A stretch of DNA of 64,000 nucleotides from Siphonodentalium dalli (GCA_032622095.1 CP136069.1:153627043-153691042); one strand, 5' to 3'; positions 32,893 through 44,618 are shown, numbered from the stretch's first letter. Notes: a model not told the origin generated them from the sequence alone. Translations and numbers: made by a program.

Positions 32893-33487
32893 ATGTCAGT
32901 TAATGGCATGGATTTGGATAAGGCATGGAAATCCTTCTTGAATAATTCTTGGCGATGTCAAAATCTTGGCAAGTCGACAGCTTTCAATGAACAAATGCCA
33001 GAGGAATTTTCACTGTCTTCTGAGATGGAGATTTTCTTACAAGTACCTCATATTGATGACTTTGTCTTCAAGTGTTTGAAGAAAACAGGAAAACATGTGA
33101 CTCTCAAGTCAACAGCAAAATGTTGACTAAACACACAACCATTCAAGTCACTCGAAAATGTAGCCTTTAAAGACCAAGCAGCTGCACATATGGGCATTAG
33201 TACAATAATGTACCAACAGCAATCCTCAGCCTCATTGATGAGGTCACTTCAATCTCCAAACCCAGAGGTGGAAGTGATTTCGCAGAAAGTCAAGGACATC
33301 TTTGTGATTTCATCAAAGTGTTTAGAACAAATGGGACGCTGTGGTGTGTTTCACCATATCATAAGATGTAAAGATGGTGGTGTGGTGAAAGCTTCCCCAA
33401 GACAAAGATTCAAGATTCACTCCAATATGCGAGATGTGTACAAACTTAAGAGCAGTCTTAACTCCTGTTATTGCCAAGCCATATATG
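32893..33487 (+). pseudogene. DIRS-type gag-like middle fragment
   Basis: The frame reads GMDLDKAWKSFLNNSWRCQN, PEEFSLSSEMEIFLQVPHIDDF, a TGA stop at 33123, and continues PFKSLENVAFKDQAAAHMGIS, PEVEVISQKVKDIF and RCGVFHHIIRCK. The first part overlaps the domain seen at 362-652 and 27705; the rest is the downstream part of the same gag-like protein (inference from shared pattern). It is cut at about 33488, where a hairpin-class repeat starts with ACAAGAGCACGC. Confidence 0.55.
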
Positions 33488-34040
33488 GCAACAAGAGCAC
33501 GCTGTCGGGGCGTGGGCATAATACGCCATTTCTGGAGTAGAGTGGGGCAAGGTTTAATTCATTTGTTTGAAACCTTTGACTTAAGACGAAATAATAACAA
33601 AAATAAAACACAATAACTTCAAGTGTGGTATTTATGACTGAAAATCCGAAAAAACATTTAAAAATATTGATTTAGTCAAAATCATGCGGACAAAACCCAT
33701 ATTCGAACTTGATCTGTATTTTGCGGTGGTAAACTAACATACCAAATTTATTTCAGTTCATTCAATTCAATCTAAAGTTATCATCCGGAAACCGCAAATC
33801 AGGTAAAATCTAAGTCGAAAAAGGGGCATAACTCAGTCAAAATCATGCGGACGAAACCCATATTCGAACTTGATCTGTATTTTGGTGTGGTAAACAACAT
33901 ACCAAATTTGGTTCAGTTCATACTATTCAATCTAAAGCCATCATCCGGAAACCAAAAGCGGACGGACGGACGTACGGCGGGTGGACAACCATTTACATAA
34001 TACAACCTTTTTTTCAAAAGGGCGTATAATAAATGGTCTC
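33488..34040 (+). mobile_element. Hairpin-class repeat family R, near-full copy
   Basis: It starts ACAAGAGCACGC followed by a GGGCGTGGGCATAATACGCC hairpin, carries two units with CCCATATTCGAACTTGATCTGTATTTTG (33695 and 33855), then GCGGACGGACGGACG, and ends in an imperfect stem near 33990-34035 (ATAATACAACCTTTTTT / AAAAGGGCGTATAAT). The start matches 37371. Inserted in, or fused to, the gag-like fragment. Confidence 0.7.
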
Positions 34041-34220
34041 CTGGGGAGGTATCCACTTTATTTTCAAATGCGCCCTCTTGAACGAAGGTTTCCCCCAAGT
34101 CTGTGAAATTCTATTAGCACTACCCCATTGGATTTGAAGTTTGGTGCAATAGTTCCAACTGCTGAGGATTTTTTCAAACACAATAGGTGACTTTCTTTTG
34201 GGAGTTGGATTTGTTTGAAA

Positions 34221-35525
34221 ATGAAAGGGTCAATGACACTGAAGCTCAACTTGAAGAGGGACTAATTTCAATGTCACAGTTAATGGAGTGATGAAAAATG
34301 CGAAAAGTATATATGTCTATGCAATACTAAATGTCAGCATGAAGTGATATATATGAATGCAGTTTGGGATTTCAGCAAGTATATATGGGGTGGCATAGTA
34401 TGTAAAACAATAAAGTTAAGAAAAAGGTTACTGCAGAAATTGTAGCACCCCAAACATCCATATGAAGTTTGGTGATGATTGGATGAGAGACGTGACTGGT
34501 AGGGTAAACAAAATGGTTAATTATGATAAGTTATAATAGTTTTGGCATCACAAAAATAAGATATTTCGTGCAGCAACGTCATGATATAGCTTGCCACAAA
34601 CAAAACCTTAGGGCTTTCGGTATTAACCTTAGGATTGCTCTTGGGCTTTCTGTTGAAAATTACCACAACAACAACATTACCCACCCAGATGAAAGCCATT
34701 GATTTTATTGAGAATACAACTGAGTGTGTTAAAGGATTTAGTCACATAAAGACTAAAATCCAATATGGCCGTTGGCATCCATGTTTTTTAACATAATTCG
34801 AAAAAATGGTAAAAACCTACAGTGATGCCCTAAGTAATCAACTCCATAACCTCAGCAAAATTATGGGTAACTTTTCAGGATTTAGTTGGAAATATGGCTT
34901 GTTGCCATTCATCGGAAAGCTCTCGTCGAGAGCTTTCCGATGAATGGCAATAAGCCATATTTCCGACTAAATCCTGAAAAGTTACCCATAATTCTGCTGT
35001 GGTTAAGAGGTCGATTACTTAGGCCATTACTGTATGTAGAGGTGAACCCGAGGTCATTCATATGAAGTTTAAGTGATGGCCGGATAAAGCATGTGGCCTG
35101 TAAGTTGTGCCAAAGAATTTAGTTATGCAAAGAGAAAATTTCAAGATGGCTGCCTGCTGCCATATATTTCATTGAAAATAATTCAAAATCGACACTCCCA
35201 AACACAGGTGATCAAAAACATACCTGTATATTTTCAATTGTCCAATAAATGCGGGCTGTATTGTATGATGATGGATTCAAACTTGAAATCCAATATGGCC
35301 ATGGCCATGGGCAGTCATATTCTTTTTTTTACGAATTTTGGAAAAAGTGGTATGCTCACATCTAGAGGTCAACCTTAAAATACCTGTTAAGTTTGGTGAT
35401 GATAAGATTAGGGATGTGGCCTGTAGGATGTGCCAAAGGAAATTGTTGACAAATGAACGCTCACAAGAACGACGGATACCAACCCATGGCAAAAGCTCAA
35501 ACTTTACAGAGTAAAGTTGAGCTAA
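34221..35525 (+). mobile_element. Second copy of satellite-type hairpin-ended element
   Basis: Its start (ATGAAAGGGTCAATGACACTG) and its terminal hairpin (35494-35523) match the element at 9084-11721. Only degenerate satellite units remain (AATATGGCCGTTGGCATCCATG near 34760, AAGATGGCTGCC near 35145, AATATGGCCATGG near 35293). A long palindrome (34820-35036) sits inside. Confidence 0.7.
34820..35036. repeat. Foldback palindrome, arms about 105 bp
   Basis: The arms meet at CTCTCGTCGAGAG near 34924. Outward, both sides carry GCTTTCCGATGAATGGCAA, ATATGGCTT..., GGATTTAGTCGGAAATATGG-like, and TTATGGGTAACTTTTCAGG; the match extends to the CCTAAGTAATC words. A near-perfect hairpin inserted in the element at 34221. 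Confidence 0.85.
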
Positions 35526-36337
35526 CAAAAAAACAAATATCTTTAAACAGATTTCTAATTTCCTTCACTCCGAAAATTACTAAAAGTTTGCAAGCTCTAA
35601 CTCATATGAATTATACACTTTAGATGATTTTGAGTGATGATAACAATCATCGCAATAAATTTAACTCATTGTGCCTGCACTTTGTGTTGTGTTTTTTAAG
35701 TACAATTTCAAGTTGGAATCAAACAGATATTTGTGTACATCTTCATAAAATTTACACCCTTATTTCAAGTATATTGCTAAATATTAATCCTCGTAATTTA
35801 TAAATGGTTGGTTACCTAAAATGATGTAATTCGAGTAAATGTGGTGACTATGTCACCGTCCTACCGAAGGTGTGTTAATTACTAGACTGCTGATCAATAC
35901 AACAGTCTCATTGTTTGTCAATAATTCTTATACAAATTCCCCCCATCAGGAATTAATGGGTTTTCAGGAGGTAATTTACCCGTTCATGACCTCTGTATGG
36001 AATTTTTTATCAGATCCCTGCACCCCCATATTTTCAGGGGAAATCAGCAACTTGTTTTAAGACATATCCTCATTCTATACACGCAAATTCATGGAGAACT
36101 ATTTAACAAATGTTGTTAGAAGTGACTGATAAGTCTAATCTTCAGTTACATGTATTTGCAGCTTTTTCATTTATGACCTGATTAAATGTACACATACTTT
36201 TGTAATTTATTGTAAAATGGTAATACTAAGTGAAAATGGTAATTTTGTTGTAAAATTAATATTGGATTTAATCTTAATGAAGACCCTATAAACAATTCCA
36301 TTACCTATAATGACTTATCTTCTTTTCATTTATGTAG
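35526..36337. other. No recognisable gene; probable intron upstream of next exon
   Basis: AT-rich spacer. A pyrimidine-rich tract (CTTCTTTTCATTTATGTAG) closes it at 36337. Confidence 0.45.
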
Positions 36338-36614
36338 CGATGAACATAACTTTGACTTAGATGCTGCGGAAAAGATGGTGGTCAAATCACACAGAAGACG
36401 ACCCAAAAAACCAGCTGATTCAGCAGCATCACAAAAAACACACAAAAAACTGAAGGAGTGTCGGGCACTTTGCGAGGAAATAGTGGACGATTCATTCATG
36501 GTCATGAATAGTCTGAATGTCACAAGTGTTGTAGACATTCTAAAGACGGCAAGGGATCAATTGTCCCAGCACGTACCAACAGACCAGGATGGTCTTGTCC
36601 TGTACAAAGTGAAG
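36338..36614 (+). CDS. Candidate internal exon of a host gene, unrecognised
   Basis: It sits between an acceptor TTTATGTAG and a strong donor AAG|GTAAGA. One frame is open throughout: DEHNFDLDAAEKMVVK, a basic KSHRRRPKKP, then KKLKECRALCEEIVDDSF, DILKTARDQLSQH and DGLVLYKVK. Length is 277 nt. The basic patch could be a nuclear localisation signal, followed by an amphipathic helical region. No domain is recognised. Unlike nearly all other frames here it has no stop or shift and intact splice sites, so it is the best host-gene candidate, although a transposon exon is possible. Confidence 0.5.
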
Positions 36615-36841
36615 GTAAGAACACTAATTATCTTGATAAAAATAGTATAATTATCGGGGTTTTTATTCCGTGACTATTCAATGGACAGAGCATTGTGTTA
36701 ACTAACATCATCAACAATAACTGATATTATTATTCAGAAAGAAAACTAAAAATCCAATCTAGAAAAAGATCCATAACTCTTGTCAGTTTGCCCCTAAAAT
36801 TAATTGTGACCAGTGACCTGAACAAATTTCATAAGGGATAT

Positions 36842-36965
36842 AATGAAAGTGTCAAAGTCAATGAAGCTCAATTTGGAGAAGGAGTGTCATACGTTACAGT
36901 TAAATTTATGTGAAACACTCCGGTTGGGTGATCAATTAGAAATGGGGAATAATATTGCTCAAAGT
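36842..36965 (+). repeat. 5-prime fragment of satellite-type element, copy 3
   Basis: ATGAAAGTGTCAAAGTCAATG and AAGCTCAATTTGGAGAAGG match the left ends at 9084 and 34221. It breaks off within about 120 bp. Confidence 0.55.
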
Positions 36966-37096
36966 TGTTATTTCTTTGAACAATCATCCAAATTGACAAC
37001 ACACACTTCCATTCTTATATATTAATTAAATGCAATGACTCCCAAGGCCCAGTAGGCCCAATGGCTGTTAACCATTCCATTTGGCTGTTAATATAA

Positions 37097-37276
37097 CAAT
37101 AACATGATTTTTGAGGGCATTATGGTTTAATAACGGCCTGGCAGGAATGATTAACAGCCCAAGGGCATATTTGTGGCCCCAGACGAAGTCGAGGGCTGCT
37201 AATAGGCCCGAGGGCTGTTAATCATTCCAGAGGGCCGTTAATAAACCATAATGCCCGATACGATCATGTTATTACT
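37097..37276. repeat. Foldback palindrome, arms about 75 bp
   Basis: AATAACATGAT ... GGGCATTATGGTTTAATAACGGCC ... AATGATTAACAGCCC returns as GGGCTGTTAATCATTCC ... GGCCGTTAATAAACCATAATGCCC ... ATCATGTTATT. The centre is near 37185. A (GA)n run follows at about 37330-37345. Confidence 0.8.
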
Positions 37277-37370
37277 ATTATTACCACATAATTGAACATT
37301 TGACCCAGTGGAATAATGAAGTAGATTAAGAGAGAGAGAGAGAGATATTTACAAGAACATTTAAATAAAT

Positions 37371-37800
37371 AACAAGAGCATCGCTAGGGCGTGGCAAAAT
37401 ACGCCCTTTAGCCATTTCGAATTGTACTACCGCAAAATAAAATAATACTTTGAGCTTACATTTGAAGAAAATCTGATATACCCCTAATTTCAATGCCAAA
37501 ATGCGGTCGAAAAATGGCCGTAACTCATGTAAAAATAATTATATTCGACACAGTATATATTCGAATATATCGAACTTGGCCTGTAGTTGTAGCTGGGAAA
37601 TACACATACCAGCTTTGGTTCAGATCAAATAATAAAAACTGGAGTTATCGGTCGGAAACCGAAATGTTATGAAATTGGTCAAATTCTAAGTTGAAAAAGG
37701 GCCGTAACTCATGTAAAAATAACATTTGTTCAGATAAAATAATCTAAACTGGTGTTATCGATCGGAAACCAAAAATGTTAACGGATGGACGGACGTACAG
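37371..37800 (+). mobile_element. Hairpin-class repeat family R, copy
   Basis: It starts ACAAGAGCATCGC with the hairpin GGGCGTGGCAAAATACGCCC, has CGAACTTGGCCTGTAG and AAGGGCCGTAACTCATG as at 1-345, and a GGATGGACGGACGTACAG end. The second unit carries an internal deletion. Confidence 0.75.
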
Positions 37801-37908
37801 ACGATAGGTACCTTGTGCGGTTTCATTGTGGGGTTACATCATTGTACAATGGCACTTTGTGAGGTGCACATTGAGATTACTTACGAAAGATATCTTGTGG
37901 GGTTTGTT

Positions 37909-39867
37909 TTGGGTCCTGCGAATATTCGAAATTCGAGTCGAAATTTCCAACTCGAAATTTCGAATATATATGGATGAAATTATTAGCTGCTTACGAACAC
38001 GTACACACGTCGATCTTAGCTGTTTCTGTGCCATTTAATTCCCTAAAATTATGAATATGTGCGCTTTATAATTCTTATTGTACATCACGAATGTACGCAT
38101 GCTATTAAATATATTTATGGCCAGTAATTAGCCATCAGATTAGGACCACTAAATTAGAGGTGCCACGATTATTGATTTTGATAATCGATAATCGGTTGTC
38201 AATAATCGACTATAATCGATTAATCTTACCTAATAACTTCAGTGGAAGATTTCCGTAATATGGCCTATTGGCTGGGGGCTGGTTAAATGCACTGTCGCTG
38301 ATTGTGGCATCGGCTGATGTAATTTTTTACATTAATAAAGTGCATCATAAACCACTGTTAATGACCAATGAACACAATGTATTGAATACCACCACAGTTC
38401 TCGGCGATGTTATGATTATAATATTTGTGAGTTCATTTGAACGAACGTTGCGATTGATTTCAGTTATGAATAGCCAAACATACAAACAATATAAAAGTAG
38501 GAAAGTTAGAAACTATAAGTTTCATCAAACATCCAGTGCGTGGTTAACAATCACAAACGTGTGCCCCCACCCGCAAATTACAGGACTTTAAGTATGATAC
38601 ACGATAACCTGTATTAGTAACATCTAAGGTGACAGTCGGCACATTTCAAAGCCATAGTGCCACCTGTCAAGTTTAAATTTATATACAACGACGTCACCAT
38701 AAGTTCAAAGCTGCAGTGCCACCGATTTGTAGAATATACAATGGGCCGAAGAGTAACCATGTCGCATCATCAAATGAACTGCCGAGTGTTTGCAACATAA
38801 GTTAGTAGTACTCGTGTTGTCGGAATCTCTTTGATTAAATTGATGTTGTTAACCCTTCGGTTGTAGATTAAACTGTGTAAAAGAAACACCGTATTCAATA
38901 ATACCTGGCATTTTCCAACGTCTGAAATAAATAACGCAGATTAATCGACTATGACAATGGTAATCGATTATCGGCTTTATCAACGGTTCATCGATTATAC
39001 GATTAATCGTGGCACCCCTACACTAAATACGTCTGAATTCTAGCTTTGAACATGGTTGCCAAAAGCTCTGAAATCGCCGTTGGACCGACGACGCACGTAA
39101 ATTATAATAACTATGAGACTGAGCAACTGCTAGCGTTATCCGCCGACTGTCTATCTCAGGTTCTGCATTATTTGTATGTGACATCGTTGATGATGTAAAC
39201 TTCACGTGTTTCAGGGGTCGAAAAGTGCATGTTGGTGGAGTTTTCTTTTGAAGTTGACTGTCAGTTTCGGAGCGTTCCTTTGACACTTGACAATAAGTCG
39301 TCCGTTATTCATGTTTATTTTAAACATGATAAGCTTCTCAGGCAGTGCAAGAACTTACACATGTGACGAATAGAACATGGTGTATAAATCGCAAGCATCT
39401 GGGACAACGACCCATCTATGGAATCATCAGTTCCAGAAGCACCCAGTACTACATAAACAGGCTACCCTGCGACTGTTGTTGCATCTTCAAGTTTACAACA
39501 ACGGGTGTTTCCGAATGCCCATTTACAATTTTGCATGTGCATGCAAACTGTACAAACTTTGCGTGATTTTAGTTCCGATAGGCCGGTTATATATTAATCG
39601 TCGTGACGTCCGCATGGACGTTTTGATCTGTTTTTTTTTCTTCTCGACAATAATCATTTGAAGTTAATATAGTATCGCGATCGACGGTTGATCGCCACAT
39701 AAGTTATGATGGAACTTCATGGAAGTTCATAGAACATTTCAAACATCATCTAATCGTTGGCAAAACATGCCTAATTGAGAATGCAACACACATGTATAAT
39801 TCAATTCGATATTAGATTCGAATTCTTCAATTCGATTTGATCAAAATCTCCAATTCGCAGGACCCTA
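37909..39867. mobile_element. hAT-type element, host of a nested hAT
   Basis: Ends TTGGGTCCTGCGAAT and (inverse) TAGGGTCCTGCGAAT agree at 14 of 15 positions. Flanks GGTTTGTT (37901-37908) and GGTTTGTA (39868-39875) differ by one base, as expected of an old 8-bp TSD. It is 1,959 bp including the younger element at 38155-39020. No transposase was found; frames at 39345-39661 lack motifs. Confidence 0.75.
38155..39020. mobile_element. Nested hAT-type element, 8-bp TSD CACTAAAT
   Basis: Ends TAGAGGTGCCACGATTA and (inverse) TAGGGGTGCCACGATTA. CACTAAAT flanks exactly (38147-38154 and 39021-39028). Subterminal ATAATCGATTA words recur at both ends. It is 866 bp. A frame at 38268-38591 (107 residues) has no transposase motif. 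A second family member is at 60006-60969. Confidence 0.9.
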
Positions 39868-40019
39868 GGTTTGTACTCAAGTTTGTGCTGTCAACAATCT
39901 GCAAACAATTGTGTAAGTCCTGGATAATGGGCTGTCACTGTGAGGTGTAACTTCACTGATAATGGTTCAGATTTGTTTGATTCTTATAACTCTTATAACA
40001 ATTGCTTTATATATAAATA

Positions 40020-40725
40020 CTAGCTTCGTCCGGGCTATTAAAAAACCAAATTTCAAGTCGATTGCTCCACCCGTTTCCTTGATCTGGTCTGCGCATGCGC
40101 GAAGCTGGTGTCGCACGTGCTCGGCGACCCGATAAAATTCGTATCCGGGGCAAGATACATCCACATACCAAATTTCAAGTCGATAGCTACACCCGTTTCC
40201 GAGATATATAGCCCAATGTCATTTGCGGATACCTCGGCCGGTGATGAGTTAACGCGACACAGTCAAATGCATCGGCAGGGTGAGAGTTAACGTAATCTAA
40301 CTTTATGACCTCTGACGACGTCATAGAATTTACGCATTGATTTTATCCTGATAAAAGATCGCACCACTTGTACCTAATAATTGAGGCAGATAACTAAAAC
40401 GGATACATACATATTATATATCGTTGGAAAGATGAAGCCACACAGATTCTAACCGTGCAAATTATATGACTGGCAATTTATTATTCGCGCTATATCGTAT
40501 CGATTTGTGAGCACCGAACTGAAATATATTAGCGCAAAACGGCGTAAAAACAGATTTGACCTCCGCACGTGAAAAGTTGACCTCGCACGGACAAATAAAT
40601 ATGCCTATGTTCGTCTCCGGCCGAAAATACCCTAAAATACAAAATTTCATCGAAATTGGCTTAGTCGTTTTCGAGTCCATCGATTTCAAACACACACACA
40701 GATCTTTCAAAATATATAATAGATG
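40020..40725 (+). repeat. GGTCA/CTTCGTCCGGGCT repeat element, copy 2
   Basis: It shares CTTCGTCCGGGCTAT at the start, the CCGAAA-TACCCTAAAATACAAA-TTTCATCGAAAT unit and the end AAATATATAATAGATG with 14110-14703. Inside, ATTTCAAGTCGAT.GCTmCACCCGTTTCC occurs twice (40055 and 40175). Non-coding. Confidence 0.7.
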
Positions 40726-41310
40726 AAGGATTGGGAATGTTCAACCAAACAGCTTACAACTTGTCAAAAAACATTTACTAATTAAACGTGGGGATAATGA
40801 TTCACCACATAGAGATAAAGTATCTAAGGCCAAAAATATTATTGTTTGGTTTTGGTTTCAGGCCAGTGAAATTACAGGTCATGCATAGGCTTGAAATGCT
40901 ATTTCTATATATTTTTGTATTTTGTTTAACCATCTTGGAGCTCTACGCCATGACAAGTAAGAAAATAATCTGCCTGGTCAGTGGTGGAACCGCAGATTAT
41001 TGTTGAGGTATTAATTTTAACCATTTGAATTTGTGTGCCATTTAGAACCAAATTTCCAGAACTACTAGGGTTCTAAGCCCTAAAATTGATTAAAATATGA
41101 ACTGCTATGTGCAGAATTACTTTAAAAAATCAGCTCACGGACTGAAAAAAGTATCATACGTGCTTGAGTTTTTTTTCGAAATACAACCTGTACTCACAAT
41201 ATATGACAACACAAAATTTCACCACGACACTCTGTGACACGCAAACAGGACTCTATGCTAGTCTCTAATTGCACGATGTACTTCTCAATTTCATAAAATA
41301 AGGTCAGCGT
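40726..41310. other. No recognisable gene
   Basis: AT-rich with short frames. Nothing is supported. Confidence 0.5.
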
Positions 41311-41314
41311 CGAC

Positions 41315-41879
41315 ATGTTGAAGAATTTCACCAATGAACATATATCCGATATTTTAAAGACATCTTTCGAAGATCGCTTCAAAATGAGACAATTGGTTGC
41401 ATCGAGGAAACTGGAAAATGAATATTCCAACGATAGATATATATCCAATGCATCAGTCGCAGCAAACAGATGTCATGACGTTGGCGAGATTCCATCATCA
41501 AAATGCCCGTACACAGTAGACGATATGTTGGCTAAGAAAAGTGCAAAAGGGAAACCTACACCGGCACAAGCCTTTTACTCTATTATGATCGAGATTGTGC
41601 GAAATCAGCAAGATGTGGAAGCACGCCCCTCTGTTACAAGACATATCAGAAGTAAAAAAAAGAGAAAACTTCAGAAGAGACATGACAACAGCTTGCCCCC
41701 AATTAGCAGGGCACCATATAGCAGTTTGGGAGCACTTACGGCATAGACTCGCGAACTGCCGAAAATATCAGCATGATAAGTCGGTCGGGAAAAGATTAAC
41801 AAAGAAGCAACCACAACCAAAACCCGAACAGATATCATCGACGTTCGCGCCTGGAGAAAATGTCGAAGTGAAAAGCTGA
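41315..41879 (+). pseudogene. Two overlapping unrecognised frames
   Basis: Frame 1 (41315-41746, 143 residues) reads LKNFTNEHISDILKTSFEDRF, KCPYTVDDMLAKKSAKGKPTP and AFYSIMIEIVRNQQD, then becomes basic. Frame 2 (41595-41879) reads HIAVWEHLRHRLANCRKYQH and KQPQPKPEQISSTFAPGENV. The composition suggests one protein with a frame change between 41690 and 41740. No domain is recognised, and whether it is host or element is open. Confidence 0.4.
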
Positions 41880-42605
41880 CTAAGGGTTTTAATTACATCT
41901 ACCTATATATTTTTCGTTAATCTTCATCATATCAAACCTTGAACCTCACCCAGCATGCCAACACTTGTGGGGGATACTTAAATTGTGTCGAATTATCGAT
42001 AATAGCAAGATTTATAGAACTTTTGGAAACAGCCATTGAACGCAGAGAAGAATTTTGACAGGCCTATCCATTAGAGTTGATAATCGGTGTGCCCAAAATA
42101 TGCAAATCTGAAGACATTATTTTTGTCAGAAAATGTTGATATCAAATTGAATTAGTATAAAATGTTATCAGCGTGCAGTAAAATAAATCACTGAGAAGTT
42201 TGTTTCATGTGTGCTCCAGTCTGTGTTTTACACCGTTGTGATTTATTTTAAGCAATTGTGTCCCCCCCCCCCCCCCCAAATACAAGAGATAGTCAAAAAA
42301 ACAACAGGAAAAAGACATGATGATTCCGCCCCAATTTCTGGAAGAACAGGTGAAATTTTCCAATGTTTTTTCACAAGGAAAATGCAGTGGATAATGTTGT
42401 CGAATCCATATGGTTGTGGATAAACAAAATAATGGAAGTGAACCCACAGAGGCCAGTGGTTGTGAAAATCCTGATAGGAACAAGAGTCATGATATTGACA
42501 ATTTCTGTTATCTTGCTTCACTCAGTATTCAACCTAAATCTTAAATTGGCATCTGAAGTAGATTCCTCTACATACTCTATAACACCTACTGGATCAGTTG
42601 TTATA
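41880..42605. other. Spacer with poly-C tract
   Basis: A C-run lies at about 42262-42278. Short frames either side (42211-42608) lack motifs. Confidence 0.5.
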
Positions 42606-42889
42606 TGATCAGTACAATGGTAGAGTAAAAGGGCCATAACTCTGTCAAAAAAAGTCGGATCAAACCCATATTCGAACTCGATCTGTATTTTGGGCTGAAA
42701 ACCCCATATACAAAATTTGGTTTTGATCAGGTAAAAAATGTTTGAGTTATCGCATTACACGTAAAGTGTCTACGGACGGACAGACAGACAGACAGACGGA
42801 CGGACAGACGGACGGACGGACGCACGACGAGTGGTCAATCCGGACAACGACACTATGTTTACCATACATGGTATGGGTAAACATAAAAA
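42606..42889 (+). mobile_element. Hairpin-class repeat R2, abutting the composite array
   Basis: AAGGGCCATAACTCTGTC, CCCATATTCGAACTCGATCTG, a CGGACAGACGGACGGACGG microsatellite and a terminal hairpin at 42854-42885 (TATGTTTACCATAC / GTATGGGTAAACATA). The same end occurs at 63082-63114. The first array module begins directly after it. Confidence 0.8.
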
Positions 42890-42898
42890 TACATTGAC

Positions 42899-43108
42899 AT
42901 GGTACATCATACCCTTCATAGAGAAGCCATAGCCATCAAACTCACCAGAATACCACCAACATGTATAGATTTTAAGCAAATAATTAAAGCACTGACAGAA
43001 GTTTGTGTTGATGATATTAATATGCCTGCCTGCGATGAAGAATATTGTAGTGCTTCAACAAACGTTAACGTACAAACAATAATAAATATTTCAAGGATAT
43101 CATATTGA
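42899..43108 (+). pseudogene. Array module A, orphan copy 1
   Basis: Short frame HTLHREAIAIKLTRIPPT, CIDFKQIIKALTEVCVDDI, CDEEY and SASTNV. Here it lacks the upstream GDSR part found in later units. The last third (TEVCVDDI onward) also occurs fused to other upstream modules. A second orphan copy lies at 43711-43904, preceded by the zinc-finger module. Function unknown. Confidence 0.6.
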
Positions 43109-43129
43109 TAATTTAACGACTGACGTACT

Positions 43130-43442
43130 TGAACACAATCAATTGAAATAATTAATGAAAACATTTCACACAACAAAATTGATATGTAGATTTTCAAAAA
43201 AAAAAACAATGTTGATTATGTCAATTCAACTATGTGGCACATTAGCACTTTTATCGGTTTGTTCTATGTTGATGGAAACCTGGAATTCAACTCAAAGTAA
43301 TTCCTGTAGTGTGACTTTACTACAGTTGATTATTTTATTTCATGTTCTTTTACCTATTGGTGTGTGAATAAAATTATGAAACATATTCATCTTTTGCTCA
43401 TATATATCCTTGGAGACCACAGTGGGCATTACTAAAATTATA
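43130..43442 (+). repeat. Conserved non-coding 3-prime module of the array
   Basis: Present seven times (see array entry). It includes GAAAACATTTCACACAACA, a CTGTAGTGTGACTTTACTACAG stem (7-bp stem, 8-nt loop), TGAATAAAATTATGAAACAT and GCTCATATATATCCTTGG. It is the best conserved part of the array. The AATAAA-like word and hairpin could be a transcript 3-prime end, but that is inference. Confidence 0.75.
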
Positions 43443-43609
43443 CAATAGGTGTCAGCAATCTACACTAGGCTATCAAATAATACGATCGACTGACCATATA
43501 TGTCACAATGCCCAACATTCTCCAGATGACTCTGGTGACAACAGTATTTCATGTGGCATTGAAGAGATCAGAAAACAGGCAGAACAACTCACAAATAACA
43601 GTTTATTGA

Positions 43610-43720
43610 AAATGCCATGTCAAAGTTGTTTAGCGTTTTTCTTGAAGGATGGTTTGTGGCGCCACAGAAAACAATGTCCACTGAGAAAAGGAGAGGTTCC
43701 ATACAAAAATACATTGACAT
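43610..43720 (+). pseudogene. C2HC zinc-finger module, copy 1
   Basis: In frame after QLTNNSLLK, the text reads MPCQSCLAFFLKDGLWRHRK QCPLRKG: C-x2-C-x12-H-x3-C. This C-x2-C ... L-W-R-H-x3-C finger is one I associate with the N-terminal part of the tyrosine-recombinase-like family seen at 25507 and 63349 (inference). It runs straight into module A at about 43705. Confidence 0.55.
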
Positions 43721-43904
43721 GGTACATACCCTTCATAGAGAAGCCATAGCCGTCAAACTCACCACAATACCGCCAACATCTATAGATTTTAAGCAAATAA
43801 TGAAAGCACTGGCGGAAGTTTGTTTTGAGGATATTATTTTGCCTGTCTGCGATGAACAATATTGGAGTGCTTCAACAAACGTTAAGGAACATATAATAAT
43901 ATAA
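43711..43904 (+). pseudogene. Array module A, orphan copy 2
   Basis: HTLHREAIAVKLTTIPPTSI, DFKQIMKALAEVCFEDIILP and SASTNVKEH. The word following the lysine is AAGGAACAT rather than the AAGGTACAA seen in other copies, so the donor-like GT is lost. Confidence 0.6.
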
Positions 43905-44265
43905 ATATTTCAAGGATATCATAGTGATAATTGAATGACTGACGTACTTGAACACAATCAATTGAATAATTAATGAAAACATTTCACACAACACAATTGA
44001 TATATAGATTATCGAAAAAAAAACAATGTTGATTATGTCGATTCAACTATGTGGCACATTAGCACATTTATCAGTTTGTTCTATGTTGATGGAAAACTGG
44101 AATTCAACTCAAAGTAATTCCTGTAGTGTGACTTTACTACAGTTGATTATTTTATTTCATGTTCTTTTACCTATTGGTGTGTGAATAAAATTATGAAACA
44201 TATTCATCTTTTGCTCATATATATCCTTGGACACCACTGTGGGCATTACTAATATTATACAATAG

Positions 44266-44562
44266 GTGTCAACAATCTACACTAGGCTATCAAATAATAC
44301 GATCGATAGTGGAGCGACTGACCATATATGTCACAATGCCCAACATTCTCCAGATGACTCTGGTGACAACAGTACATGTATTTCATGTGGCATTGAAGAG
44401 ATCAGAAAACAGGCAGAACAACTCACAGATAACAGCGTAATGAAAACGCTGGCAGATGTTTGTGTGGAGGATATTATTTTGACAGTCTGCGATGAAGAAT
44501 ATTTGAGTGCTTCAACAAACGTTAAGGTACAAACAATAACAAATATTTCAAGGATATCATAG
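44266..44562 (+). pseudogene. Array module B (DSGATDH) copy 1
   Basis: 98-residue frame: STIYTRLSNNTIDSGATDHI, CHNAQHSPDDSGDN, SCGIEEIRKQAEQLTDN, then the shared LADVCVEDIIL tail. I-D-S-G-A-T-D-H-I matches the active-site pattern of Copia-type retrotransposon proteases, but the rest of a protease is absent, so this may be chance or a captured fragment. Other copies: 46124-46403 (active-site words changed to DNGVTDH), 48234-48530 and 51698-51883. Confidence 0.5.
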
Positions 44563-44618
44563 TGATAATTGGAACGACTTATATACGTGAATTATCCTGT
44601 ATCACATGCAGTTGGCAA

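Noticed and set aside
38268-38591. hAT transposase in the nested element
   Set aside because: 107 residues without any DDE or dimerisation-domain motif.
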